From Liopterus haemorrhoidalis (Eukaryota; Arthropoda; Insecta; Coleoptera; Dytiscidae), in the NCBI GenBank assembly GCA_963971575.1, contig OZ020617.1, positions 39,280,606 through 39,344,605 on the forward strand: a stretch of DNA of 64,000 nt, written 5' to 3'. The first letter of the stretch is position 1. Every line of letters starts with the position of its first letter. The notes under the pieces were generated by a model. The model searched no databases. It was given only the letters and a program-made list of their open reading frames with translations, and was not told the origin of the DNA. This document shows, one piece after another, positions 10,110 through 20,524 of the stretch. Position numbers and translations under genes: made by a program.

Positions 10110-10990
10110 ATAGTTTTGATAGTACATGCTTTGTCAGGGTTTGTTACGTTGCGGGGTCGGTTCGAAGAACTCCCCTGTCTCTTTATTTTGTCTATTAATT
10201 CACTGTTAAAGTTTAATTCGATTGCTCCCTATCCACACTTTCACTGTCACTGTCTATTATAGTGTCGTGCGGTAATTTTTTCTTTAATCTTTTGTGAAAT
10301 TTTGTCTTTCTCAATATATAGCTACTCGTGCAAATAGCTGTCCATGATAAACTACGGGCTGTTGGTGGCGATCTGTAAGACTTTAGACTGAAAATCTTGT
10401 AATTTTTGAATGAGTGTTCGATATATGGCACCCCATTCCATGCATGCGCAGGTCAAGGTAAGTCTCAGTATACTCTTGTAGAATAAGTGTTAACTAATGG
10501 ATAGAGCATCGCTAATTTAGTTTGGGCTTCTTGTAAACCAAATATGGTATCTCCATGGTAATCTTTAGTTGAGTTGTACCCCTAAATAGCATATTGCTTG
10601 GTCAGGCGTGCTCCATAAAATTATATTGTAGCCAATAATTAAGATTGACAGGGTACAAATTTTTCTTATGGTGAACATTTTAATTTCGCATTTACTTGTA
10701 TTTAGTTTAATATACTATTTGTGATTGTATCAAGTTTATTTATTTATTTTTTTTTTTGTAAATCACTGACTGTTTTGTTTTAAACCACGTATTTGGTTAC
10801 TATTTCCGTATCATCTGCAAACATGGCGATTGTTGCATCATCTAGAACGGGCATGACGTGCACAAATATGCTGAATAAAACCGGGCCTAAAGCTGATCCC
10901 TGTGGGACTCCTGCACATATATTTTTAATGTTCGTTTGTTTAGCAACTTTACAACCACTCGTTTTAGTGTAACCAAATCGAAGATTACCA
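10110..10990 (-). pseudogene. Jockey-like LINE reverse transcriptase, C-terminal part
   Basis: Read on the minus strand: GVPQGSALGPVLFSIF and MFADDTEI (RT motifs 4 and 5, catalytic FADD; 10800-10920), then CYLGVQLN and LPWRYHI (about 10560-10600), then LRLTLTCACMEWG, IQKLQDFQSKVLQIATNSP and a leucine/lysine-rich end (10210-10470). This is the order seen in Jockey/CR1-type LINEs from palm to C-terminus. It is 5' truncated at about 10990, broken by stops and frameshifts, and has no RNase H. It lies tail to tail with the plus-strand LINE that starts at about 11000. Confidence 0.8.
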
Positions 10991-10999
10991 GGTAAGCGC

Positions 11000-12925
11000 A
11001 AGAGTACGCGAAAAAATGTAATACAAAATAGACAGAACACAGTAATAAAACACAGAACAGAACACAAAAATAGTGAAGATATCAGAATTGAAGAGTCAAA
11101 TAAAATAACCATGGAAGAATTTGAAGAAGTTCTGAGGAAAATCAAAAACGGAAAAGCTGCTAGACAGTATCACTAGCGAAATGATCAAATACGCAGTAAA
11201 ACACGGAAAACAGAACTTTTGAATATGGCGATAAAAACATCAAGATGCGCTCTAGACTGGCAAGTTGGTATTATAACACCCATATACAGGGTGTTTGTTT
11301 GAAACGGGGCACCCCGAAAATCTCCTTTATTTTAAAGATACAAAAAATCTTCACAACAAAAGTTAAACTATACAAAAAGGCCCATCTAAAGGTTACTATA
11401 AGAATTCTGAGGCACTTCCGGTTTCACCGGAAATGATGTCAACTTTTGATCTAGCATAGGGAACCGATAATTTTATATTTTTTTCCTAAAAGTACATTAA
11501 ATTAGCTTTACAATGATTAACATAAAAATCTGATTTTTTGGAGACCATTTCAAAATGGCGACCATTTATTTACAAAATAATAATCAACATAAGTTTTACA
11601 AAGTTGAACGTAGCAAGCTTTGAAAACAATAAAAAAAGAAACAAAATATCTCTAAAATAAATAATTTGACTATTTTTAAAAAAAATATATTACATTTTAC
11701 AAATATTTTACAAAAAAAAAAAAATTATAATTACACCAAGAGTGTACTCTTATAAGAGCGACGGAAGAGTTTTTATTAAGAATGAGAAAATGTGTGGACA
11801 ATAATGATGGTTTGATCGAATATTTGTGAACTTGAACAAAGCTAATTTAATGTACTTTTAGAGAAAAAAAATATAAAATTATCGATTCCCTATGCTAGAT
11901 TAAAAGTTGTCATCATTTCCGGTGAAACCGGAAGTGCCTCAGAATTCTTATAGTAACCTTTATATGGGCCTTTTTATCTAGTTTAATCTTTGTTCTGAAG
12001 ATTTTTTGTATCCTTACAAATAAAGGAGATTTTCGGGGTGCCCCGTTTCAAACCAACACCCTATATATGAAAGGCGACAGTAGAGAATACTCAAATGACA
12101 GAAGAATAAACCTGCTAAGCGCGGTAGGAAAATTTAAAGCAAGAATACACATGCGAAGAATAAGAAACGAATTGGAAGCAACTCTTGAAGACTGGCAATA
12201 TGGATTAAGTAATAATATTATTTGTAATAATATTTTTTTAAAACCTAGATAAAAATACACCATAACATAAAAAAATATGACAAAATAATAGAGCAGGTAG
12301 GGAAATTCAAATACCTGGGCACAGTTTTTTCGGAATATGGAAAAATGGATGAATAAATTAAGGGAAGAATAGGCGTATCAGGAAGAATGTTCAACAGTAT
12401 CAAAACTTCGTTCCTAACTAGAAAAGAAATACCAACCAACATCCAGGTAGAGATCTTTAAAAAAAAGACAGTACAAATTTTGACATACGCCTCTGAATCC
12501 TGGACCACTATAGACCTGTACAGGTCCAGGATAAGAAGCCCTGAAATAAAATTTCTAAGTAAAACTGAAGGCAAAATAAAATAAGACAGAATAAGAAATG
12601 AAGTATTTAGAGAAAAACTACACACAAAGCCAATGGAGATTATAATAAAAGATGGCTGGGACATATACCCAAAATAAGTGAAGACAAAATAGCAAAAAGA
12701 GTTTTTAAGCAAGAACAGTGAAAAAAGTTAGACCAGGAAGACCGAGATAAACTTGGCACCAAGAAATAAAAGAAGCTGCAAGTAGGAGAAGTGTAAAGTG
12801 GGAGGAGCTAAGGAAATATACAAAGTACAGAACACGTTAGAAAGAAGTATTTAGAACACCAGAAAATAACTAATTCAACAACAGCCTTACACCGCACGGT
12901 AGAAAGGCGTCAGGATTATATAACG
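11000..12925 (+). pseudogene. LINE reverse transcriptase relic, internally deleted
   Basis: Plus-strand pieces in order: ITMEEFEEVLRKIKNGKAA (11105-11160), WQVGIITPIY (11260-11287), [foldback element], KGDSREYSNDRRINLLSAVG and ATLEDWQYGL (12067-12210), then after a gap EQVGKFKYLGTVFSEYGKMD (about 12290-12350), KTSFLTRKEIPTNIQVEIFKK, ILTYASESWT (12480-12510) and DRIRNEV (12590). It is the insect LINE type with 'KKGD..EcsNYRgI.LL'. The palm with the FADD-type motif is missing. It ends at about 12920 with the last codons 'TPHGRKAS'. Confidence 0.8.
11288..12062. mobile_element. Foldback/MITE with ~220-bp terminal inverted repeats
   Basis: The left arm (11288-11515) begins AGGGTGTTTGTTTGAAAC and the right arm (about 11835-12062) ends with the inverse GTTTCAAACCAACACCCT. 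The arms match almost base for base, including 'gaaacggggcaccccg', 'gcacttccggtttcacc' and 'ctagcatagggaacc'. The flanks are TATA/ATA-rich, consistent with a TA-type target. It splits the LINE between TPIY and KGDS, which reads through once the element is ignored. The core is AT-rich and non-coding. Confidence 0.9.
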
Positions 12926-13035
12926 CTATCCAAAGAATTCAATCGTAGTATTAAAATTTTCCGGAACAAACAGTATCTACAGGATAGCAAGAACAACTCT
13001 GATTTTTTAAATGGTAGGTAACATGTGTGCGTGAA
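12925..13035 (+). repeat. Fragment of hAT-related interior repeat
   Basis: The sequence 'atccaaagaattcaat', a Cgga/aaac block, then 'ggatagcaagaacaa' and 'ttttttaaatgg' aligns with about 6990-7085 and 56772-56870 in the hAT-related elements. It has no ends of its own. Confidence 0.5.
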
Positions 13036-13181
13036 ATCTATTCAAGAATAAGGTCAAAATCAGCTAATGCTTCAGTTAATAGAGAAGTTACGTCTTTATT
13101 TTTGTACTGTGTAAAATAGACTAGGTACTTAACAACAAAAATTTTTAAACGTTCCTCTAAGTTCAAAAATAGACTATAGAG

Positions 13182-14051
13182 CAGGGGTACTCAACTTTTT
13201 CATACCTACCGCCCACTTTAGCATCTCTATTGGTAGAAAAAATTTCATACCGCCCACCTGTTGTATAATAATAATAACTTACCAAATACTTTCGCAAAAT
13301 TTAGCTGCAAAAATCTTTATAAAACAACTTACTGCGTCATCTCTTATTATTAAACACAACAAATACACATGCACCAAAACGTGGCAACGTTGGATGTCCC
13401 AAAGTACCCTGTGTGACACAGTACCCACACTTCCCTTACCCGTAATTTTTGAGTAGAGGTTTAATGAAAACATGTAGTTAAATTTATCTTTTTATTTATA
13501 CTTTGCATACATAGAAATATGAAGTCTATTGAAATTACATTTAGTTAATTAAATTATTAATGAGGTCCTTGAGGCTGATGCTGCGAAACTAAATATTGGA
13601 TATCTGGTTCAATTTTTGTAAGGAACAAACGAAGGTCTCCTTTTTCGGAAATATTCAGACGGTTTCTTTCTTTGGTCATAATATGATTAACAGCATTAAA
13701 GCCTGATTCTACAAGATATGACGTAGGGAAAGGTATCAATAAATTAAATATCATTTTCCACATATATGAATATAAGACAGGCATTTTTTATTCTGCCTTA
13801 GGTTTTCATATCCACCAATTTAACTATAAACAGTAAAGAAATTTATGAAAACTTAATGAAAATGTTTTTCAATAATGCTATGAAATTTTTTTAAATAATA
13901 CTTTAAAAAATTTCCATTTTAATGTTTATTAAACGTCAATTAAATTTAAAAAAAAACAGAAAGTAGCCAGCATTGGACAAAACCCCTACCGCCCAGCAAA
14001 AAATTCCTACCACCCACTAGTGGGCGGTAGGGACCAGGTTGAGTACCACTG
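13182..14051 (-). mobile_element. hAT element, deleted, with perfect 8-bp duplication
   Basis: Termini CAGGGGTACTCAAC (13182) and GTTGAGTACCACTG (14051) are inverse copies. Both ends also carry the inverse pair 'accgcccac' and 'gtgggcggt'. The 8 bases CTATAGAG occur directly before (13174-13181) and after (14052-14059), the duplication typical of hAT insertion. At 870 bp it is non-autonomous; the one coding piece is on the minus strand. Confidence 0.95.
13557..13790 (-). pseudogene. hAT transposase C-terminal (dimerisation) fragment
   Basis: The reading frame gives LLIPFPTSYLVESGFNAVNH, IMTKERNRLNISEKGDLRL and LTKIEPDIQYLVSQHQ, the hAT C-terminal dimerisation region of the ZBED5/FAM200-like group (usual 'fPtsy.vE.gFSav..i.tk.RnrL.i'). 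The open frame is 75 codons and includes the natural stop; zinc finger and catalytic domain are deleted. Sequence is well kept within the fragment, so this deletion derivative looks fairly young. Confidence 0.85.
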
Positions 14052-14059
14052 CTATAGAG

Positions 14060-15049
14060 TATTTATTGAATACTGGGTACAATCATTGAATAAAAAGACT
14101 AAAGGAAGGAGGCTATATGAATTTTTACATACAATTTTTTTTTCACGGAAATGCGTCATTCCAAATACAACATACATAGTGAGTCATTGCTTGGCACTAT
14201 CCGGACTACATTCAACTGTGGTTGTCCATCACAAATTTTATTTATTTATTTTTTTAAAGTATTTTAACCATTTTAACTTTTGACGTTATTTATTATTATT
14301 TGATGTTATTTACAATGAGTTTTATTTATTTTAAATACATTTACAAAATATTATATTTACGTTAGTGATTTTAGTAAGTTTTTTTTTTTTTTGATACACA
14401 TTTTCATTTATATGTTATTTTTCATACTATAGTTTATTGTGAACATTATTTTAATATTAAAATATTTTTTCTTCTCAATTTTCCTTAGAGATACTGAAGA
14501 AGGCAATAAAATTGTCGAAACCGGTCTATTCGAATATACGAATATCTAATTGTTTTATTGACCTAATATCCCAAGAAGCGACTACATTATTTACCAAATA
14601 CAACAATTGCCATCAAATTTTGTTGTTTACGTATTAAAAAGTGATTATTGACATTTATTTTGATAATTTAAAGTATATTCATAATTTATACATCATAAAT
14701 AAAAGATAGGGCTAAAATAGTTTTTAGTTATTTTATAATTTAATATGAAATTTGGCACTTTGTGAAAATAGTGAGCTATACTGCATTTGGATGATAAAGA
14801 ACCCAAAATGGCAAGACTAATGGAATAACTTTTCATTCGTAAGTTTTTTTCTATTCATATTATGTAATTGAATTAATGATATTTTGATAGATCCCAACAT
14901 ACACGTTACTTATGGACAATGGCGTACTGTCATAATTTTCTACTATAAGTTCTGTATGTATTTATTTACTTGTGTGTATCATTATTTTTATAATAATAAA
15001 TTACAGATGTATAATAGTGTTTTATTGATTGTTTGTCTCTCCTATCGTT
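14060..15049. other. AT-rich stretch with Penelope-type 3' signature
   Basis: No gene is seen. ORF 14020-14283 is hydrophobic, without a recognised domain. The hairpin at 14488-14525 (listed separately) resembles the sequence that follows Penelope-like elements, so part of this stretch may be a Penelope terminal repeat. Confidence 0.4.
14488..14525 (+). other. Hammerhead-like hairpin HH1
   Basis: CTGAAGA (14494-14500), one extra A, a 6-bp stem GGCAAT/ATTGTC with a 3-base loop, then GAAAC. CUGANGA and GAAA around stem II are the conserved core of hammerhead ribozymes; the extra nucleotide before the stem is a departure from the consensus. Weak outer pairing AGATA/TATCT (14489-14493 with 14545-14549) would fit stem I. 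Confidence 0.4.
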
Positions 15050-15091
15050 AGCTTTTTAGGGATTTGTAGGTATGACCAAAAAACCCTTATA

Positions 15092-15214
15092 TACTAGCAT
15101 CGGCGAATCAGTGAAGTTACGTCATACGACGTAACAAACAATTGCATTGTTCCAGACAATACAGTCGTTTGTTACGTCGTGTGACGTAACTGCATTGATT
15201 CGCCGACGCTAGTA
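15092..15214. mobile_element. Palindromic foldback MITE inside B2
   Basis: The two halves are near-perfect inverse copies: TACTAGCATCGGCGAATCA on the left and TGATTCGCCGACGCTAGTA on the right, extending through 'gttacgtcatacgacgtaac'. TA flanks both sides (15090-15091 and 15215-15216). Copies B1 and B3 show the empty site 'cccttataccgtcatt', so the insertion and its TA duplication are directly readable. It is non-coding. Confidence 0.95.
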
Positions 15215-15721
15215 TACCGTCATTTTGTCGTCTGTCTCTCTTCTGTCTGTTCGGTAATAATTAAAGCCAAACGGCTAAACCTAGAGAATTGAAATTTGAC
15301 ATGCTTATACAACTCTTTTACCCGCACATAGAAAAAATACTAAAATATCTAAAAAACATATATCCCTAAAAATATAAATAAATATGTGCTCATTGAATTT
15401 TTTTTTTTTTTTTTAATTCCTAGTAAGGTATCAAATGAAAGCCCTTAGTACGTGGATTAACTATCAAAATTTTATTTTTGCGAAATAAATGATTTTGAAG
15501 CGTTTTTTGCCAAAATGTGCAACAAATTTTTTGTCCCACACCCTGTAGCCCTGATGGTTTCAACTAAAAATCTGAAAAAAAATCTAAGTAATGTACATTG
15601 GTGTGAACCGGAATAGTACAACAGGAATTTTTGATTAAATTATGTTTCCGAAATATAACGCATTTTTTGTGTTTTTTGACGATGTACAAAAGTTATAGTT
15701 ATGTAACACACTATACTAGAA

Positions 15722-15796
15722 GGCGTATCTTGTTCTAATGGTTATCTTGCTCGCTTGCTACGCAGCAAACTAGGGTTCGCTCCCGCGCAGAGGAGA
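15722..15796 (+). other. tRNA-like module in B2 (Pol III A and B boxes)
   Basis: An A-box-like TGTTCTAATGG starts at 15731 and a B-box-like GGTTCGCTCCC at 15774, the normal 43-base spacing of a tRNA. Between them TTGC-TACGCA-GCAA can form a short anticodon-like hairpin; with 'CTAATGG' this is reminiscent of tRNA-Arg(ACG). The acceptor stem does not close. An oligo-T run follows from 15806. This module is unlike those of B1 and B3. Confidence 0.6.
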
Positions 15797-16248
15797 CAGC
15801 TTAATTTTTTGTTTTTTTTTTTTTTCATTTTTATTTTGTTTAAATTATTTTGTCAAAATTCTAGTTATATTTTAGCAAATAATTTAGAATTGTTGGAATT
15901 ATATTTTCATTCTATGTGTCATTTATACGTAACCAGAGGGGCGGAGCATATTACTTAATACAACCAATGGAAGCCATAGGCGCAATTTTCCAAATCTTAA
16001 TGAACCTTACTAAATAAAAAAAAATACTGCACATATTTAGAAAAAATAATGGTATTAGGTATTCGAATTAAAATGAACAAAAAAATATTTTTACATAAAA
16101 TTTGTTTTTAAAGCTCAATACCGTTAATTTTGCCGTGATTACTAGAAAGCAAAATTTGTCCTACACACTCAGCATGCCGCCTGCACTTATTATATACCTG
16201 CGAAACCCTGAAATGTGTGAAAATTCACACTTCACATCAATTTTTTTT

Positions 16249-17039
16249 TAAATACCAAATTTATGTTTTGTCTTTTTGTACCGATAACAATTATTTTAAT
16301 ATATTGCCCTTCGCCACTGTATAGCTGGAAATTATTGTCCGCCGTTTTAAAATACTATCCTGAGCTGTCCAATTAGCATGTCAGACTCCTTCTTTTAGTC
16401 TTTTTATTCAATGGGTACAATTAAAACAAATCTCAGACAAAAAGTGTCTGAACATAATGAAATGTGCTATACTTTTATACGATTGGTTTATTTGCACTAG
16501 AATTACCACAACCATATGAGTAATGCATGAGTAATATTAATAAAAATTGTGTTATTAAAAAATGTTTTTCCATTGTTTATTTTAACAATTGTTTAATAAA
16601 ATATTACATACTTCCGATTAATAAAATATAATGACAATAAATCCTTTGATACTACACCAACAGAATTAAATTTCAAAAATATATTAAAATTCCTACTAAA
16701 ATACAATAAACATCATCTATTTCAATAATATTTATACACATTATTCAAAAAAAAAAAAACTTGACAGATAAAATACATTATCAGAAAACATTTGATTTAT
16801 ATGAACATTAACATTTAATAATTTATTTGCTACCGGGGTTATGGGTGATTGTTTTACCAACTTATACTGAGAAAGGGCCAGTAAATTCCATAATAGTATT
16901 AATAAAAACTAAAGTGAAGAGTTAATTTACATACTTTTCAGGATTTTGTAGGTATTTAACAAGTGTAAGCCAACAGAATGCTAGATATCTAAGAATATTT
17001 GGTTGATGAAAAGTTTTTTGCTAATCATTTTTATTCATT
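16249..17039. other. AT-rich stretch; short family B remnant
   Basis: No gene is seen. Positions about 16928-16968 ('ttttcaggattttgtaggtat' and flank) match the reverse complement of the family B 3' subterminal region, a minus-strand remnant. The rest is AT-rich and featureless. Confidence 0.45.
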
Positions 17040-17301
17040 ATTTAAGAATAAGCATATATTGCGCATAGAACGAATCCAAAAAAGGTTCATTATATTTAGA
17101 GAAAAGCTCTAGCCACTACTACTACCTACAAGGGTGCTTGTCATTACTTCGTGTTGCTAAATCTAAATCCATTAAGACAAAATAATAACATGTGATATTA
17201 TATTATTTTTAAAAATTCTTAATAATCTGTTTGATTGTGTAGAGCTTCTATCTCTAATTAATACAAATATACCGACCAGGAATTTGAGATATAATGATAT
17301 A

Positions 17302-18203
17302 CGAGGTCTGTTCAAAAAGTATCGCGAATTTTAAATTTACGCGGGTTACGTATATTCGATTTTCGATTTTTTTGTGGCGTTAAATGTTGGTACTCATGTC
17401 TCTCACTTATGCCGACAAGTTCAGCCATTTTGAATGTTCAGTTAATTTTTGACAGTTGCTTTGCTTGCACGTGTTTTGGCTCGTCATCGATTTTTGCCTA
17501 CACCAAAAAATGGATCAAAGAATCTGTATCAAATTTTGTGTGAAAAACAAAATTAAGTGCGCGGACGAATTCCGAATATTGACTGTGGCATATGGTGAAG
17601 CTACCTTGAACCGACGTTTATCGGTGGCACAAAATGTTCTCAGAAGGCCGAGAAGATGTGAATGACGAAGAGCGTGCCGGACGCCCGAGCACGTCAACAA
17701 CAGACGAAAATATTGATGAAGTGAAGAAAATAGTATTGGCCAATCGTCGAATCACCGTTAGAGAAGTTGCTGAGAACCTAAACATATTGATTGGCTCGTG
17801 CCATTCGATTTTTACCAATGATTTTGGCATGAGACGGGTCGCCGCGATATTCGTACCAAAATTGCTCAATTTAGACCAAAAACAACACACTAATAATGCC
17901 GCAGCCACCGTATTCCCCAGATCTGGCCCCCCTGTGACTTTTTCTTGTTCCCGAAACTGAAGAGACCCATGAAAGGACGACGCTACGCTACGAGTGAGGA
18001 GATAAAGACGGCATCGAAGGAAGAGCTGAACAAGATCACAAAAAATGATTATTTCAAGTGCTTCGAGGATTGGAAAAAACGTTGGCACAAGTGTATAATA
18101 TCTGGTGGGGATTACTTTGAAGGGAACAAAATAGATATTCATGAATAAATAAATAATTTTTGAAAAAAACACAAAATTCGCGATACTTTTTGAACAGACC
18201 TCG
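17302..18203 (+). mobile_element. mariner element, 902 bp, near-perfect termini
   Basis: Inverted termini CGAGGTCTGTTCAAAAAGTA and the exact inverse TACTTTTTGAACAGACCTCG extend about 30 bases. TA flanks both ends (17300-17301 and 18204-18205). It interrupts a LINE reading frame that can be followed on both sides. Its own transposase is internally deleted. Confidence 0.95.
17513..18148 (+). pseudogene. mariner transposase with central deletion
   Basis: N-terminal part: MDQRICIKFCVKN...CADEF, AYGEATLNRR, then in a shifted frame EGREDVNDEERAGRPSTSTT, NRRITVREVAENLN and GMRRVAA.FVPKLLNLDQK. It then jumps to PPYSPDLAPCDFFLFPKLK, PMKGRRYATSEEIKTASKEE and KCFEDWKKRWHKCIISGGDY with the natural end. 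The HTH, linker and third catalytic aspartate region are well kept; the block with the first two aspartates (about 120 residues) is gone, so the copy is dead but young. Confidence 0.9.
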
Positions 18204-18844
18204 TACTATACCGACCATACTATAACTAATCTATTCAATAATAGTCCATTTATAAGAATTCCCTCAACCGTAAACCGCAACACAAATATCGTGAATTTTG
18301 ACATGATAGAATTGTGTATATAAAAAATAGAATGTATATTTAGTATTTATTTAGTAGCTGGGATACAGATTTGGATACAAATATAGTACATAACTACGTC
18401 AAAAAGAGAACAATAATAATGCAATGATTTACATAGATCACATAAAATTCATAAGCTCATTCTCATTACAATGGATAAATTCTCCAACACTCTAAAAAGC
18501 TTTGTGTAACAGAAAAGTTTTCAAACATTTTTTAAACTGATTGTTTTTCAGTTCTCTCATAATTACCATCATTCAGTTTATTCTTCAACCACTTGATTGT
18601 AAAATTGTAAATTGTAAAATAATTATTCTATTTCTTTTTTTATTTTTTAAAATTTCTCCTGTTGAAATATATAAATATGTTATTGTACATTATTCTTATT
18701 TATTATGGTTTAATATTTTTCGTAGTTGCTGTGTTGGGTTTTACATGTTTAATTCTAATATAAATAAATAAATCAATAAATAAAAAAAATAAGAGCTTCC
18801 ATTAATTTTTTTTAAACTTTATTTAAATAATTTGTTTAAATTTC

Positions 18845-19025
18845 ATCACAACGATTTTTTCTGCATTTGCTTCGTATCTAAGTCATTAAATTGATATAAA
18901 ATATATTGGCATCATTTTTTCAATTTCAAAAATGTTTTTCTCATTATTAACAATGTACTATTTGTTTTATAATTATTTCACAATTAAAAATGATTTATTC
19001 TTGTTTGATACCTTGAAAATAAAAA
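18845..19025. repeat. Interspersed repeat G, copy G1
   Basis: 'gcttcgtatctaagtc', then AT-rich sequence ending in 'attaacaat', aligns with 24262-24359 and, past the solo LTR, with about 24851-24960 ('aaatgat..att', 'tttgatac'). Function and class unknown. Confidence 0.5.
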
Positions 19026-19196
19026 ACGTAACTAATACAAACAATAGGCCTTAGGATTCTGACACACATGTACTCGATTCGTAGCTGTAATTTTTTTTAT
19101 TATATTTATAATTTAGAAGAAGAAATATACTATCTTAGCCATATCTACAAAAATCCATAACATTATTAGCCATAATTTCGCCATTAAAAAAAAAAA

Positions 19197-19656
19197 ATCA
19201 GCTGTGACCACCACAGGACCGACCGCCATCACAAAGTACTTGTTTAATTTATGCTGCTTTATCAAAAAATGTCTCAAATAAAAGTTATTAGTTATTGCTT
19301 ATATAGCAACTTTTGTTTTTTCAAAATATTTCTCTGTTCTGAAATATAAGTAAAAATCTTAAAACCGACACGAATAAACTCCCATTTCTAGTCAACCGAT
19401 TTTTACCAAAACTTGATCAACTCATGCCATTGGTGTCACAAGCTTAAATATGAAGTTTCATATAAATCCTTTTAGACGAATTTGCTCTGTACGTGTACAC
19501 GGAGCGACAGACCGACAGACAGACAGACAGACATCATGCTAAAAATAGTCAAAACGTTATGCAGGGACCTCACTTCATAGAGATCCATCGAAATCTCGAA
19601 ATGTCAAAATCGGTATGATCACAATACCTCCCTTATATATGTTGGCGATCGGTAAT
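19197..19656 (-). mobile_element. HINE-like family A, copy A3
   Basis: Starts at an A-run with ATCAGCTGTGACCACCACAGG (one palindrome base changed), then ACCGACCGCCATCA, and ends with 'cttatatatgttggcgatcggtaa'. The interior is shorter than A2, with only about 28 bases of GACA array (19505-19533). Minus strand in Helentron orientation. Confidence 0.8.
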
Positions 19657-19739
19657 AATTAATTATGTCAAAAATACAAACACTGCAATATTTTCCAAAA
19701 ACGCAGTTTGATCGAAAATTTCTTTCCTAGGTTTCCAGT

Positions 19740-19960
19740 TCAGATCAATTTACATTACCTACAATGTACCAATTTTTTTCAGATTTTTAGTTTAACCGTT
19801 CTAGGTTAAAGGGAGCGGGAAAAGAAATTTTTTAGAATATGTTTGTCTAAAATCGTTTTAAGTAATCGTTTTTTTTTTTGTTTATTAATCTTCGTTTTAA
19901 AATCTTTCTTTTGATACCACACGATAAATTATTAAAAAATAATTATTTTTTGATAAAAAA
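19740..19960 (-). repeat. Decayed family B-like segment
   Basis: 'tttcagatttttagtttaa' at about 19778 and 'cttttgataccacac' at about 19909 match, in order, the reverse complement of conserved blocks of family B. It is much diverged and endless, so an old remnant. Confidence 0.4.
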
Positions 19961-20251
19961 ATCGATATTTTGTATTTTGTATGCCACATATCATAACTGA
20001 TATGCTGCGAATAAAGAAACCGTGAATACATTTGGTAAAATGTATAGGATTAAAGGAGATAGCTTCCAAAAACACGAAAAAAAATATTACAAAACTTTAA
20101 TTTAGACCTATTTACATAAATAAAAATTTAATTATTATCAGGTTTAGATACCGGCTTAAAGAACTTAATTATATTTTCTTGTTTCGCCGCCTTGAACAGA
20201 TGCTTTAACTCCGATATTCAGAAGTTGCATCGTGAATTTTTGTTTCGAAAA

Positions 20252-20479
20252 TCAGACTTCTCGCCATGCATAAATTTGCACGAAATGGTCAAAATGATCA
20301 TTAGCTACTTTTAATTTTTTGCCTCGATTTTGTAGTTTTATTATCACCTTTTCCAAACCACTTTTTTCTGTTTCGCATAATCTTCGGTTTCGCATAAGAT
20401 CTAAGTCAACTATAGATACATTTTGAGAGTGAAGATACATCTTGAGAGTGAAGCAATCCTGAACAACAGACGAATGCAA
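20252..20479 (-). other. Unrecognised 75-codon ORF
   Basis: Minus-strand ORF with a lysine-rich middle (KSGLEKVIIKLQNRGKKLK). It has no known domain, no signal peptide and no conserved neighbour, and lies between degraded repeats; most likely chance. Confidence 0.2.
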
Positions 20480-20524
20480 ATGTTCGAAGCTTTCTCGTTA
20501 TTTGCAATCTGAACATCAGTTAAC

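Larger units (their letters stand above)
15050..16248 (+). mobile_element. HINE-like family B, copy B2
   Basis: Long copy with 5' end 'ctttttagggatttgtaggt', degraded (GTCT) run (15231-15250), the conserved body, a tRNA-like module (15722-15796), oligo-T, the 3' subterminal repeat ATACCTGCGAAACCCT, 3' hairpin (about 16215-16230) and end 'cacatcaatttttttt'. It carries a 123-bp foldback element in its 5' head and lacks part of the 3' third seen in B1 and B3. Non-coding. Confidence 0.75.
17040..18780 (+). pseudogene. Jockey-type LINE, 3' end, split by a mariner
   Basis: Before the mariner the plus strand reads RIERIQKRFIIF and FLKILNNLFDCVELLSLIN then IPTRNLRYND; after it, YTDHTITNLFNNSPFIRIPS and NTNIVNFDMIE. 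Together this is the C-terminal end of Jockey/CR1-like LINE ORF2 ('LfklvNg.iDcpelL..i.f.vP.R..R'). The 3' untranslated part is AT-rich and ends in an (AATAAATC)-like tail at about 18760-18790. It is 5' truncated and carries stops. Confidence 0.7.

Noticed and set aside
12048..12712. Minus-strand ORFs with hydrophobic residues as membrane proteins
   Set aside because: They lie opposite the LINE relic; the hydrophobic pattern is what A/T-rich antisense DNA gives.
17618..18172. Longest ORF in the window (184 codons, minus strand)
   Set aside because: It is antisense to the mariner transposase remnant, which has clear family motifs on the plus strand.
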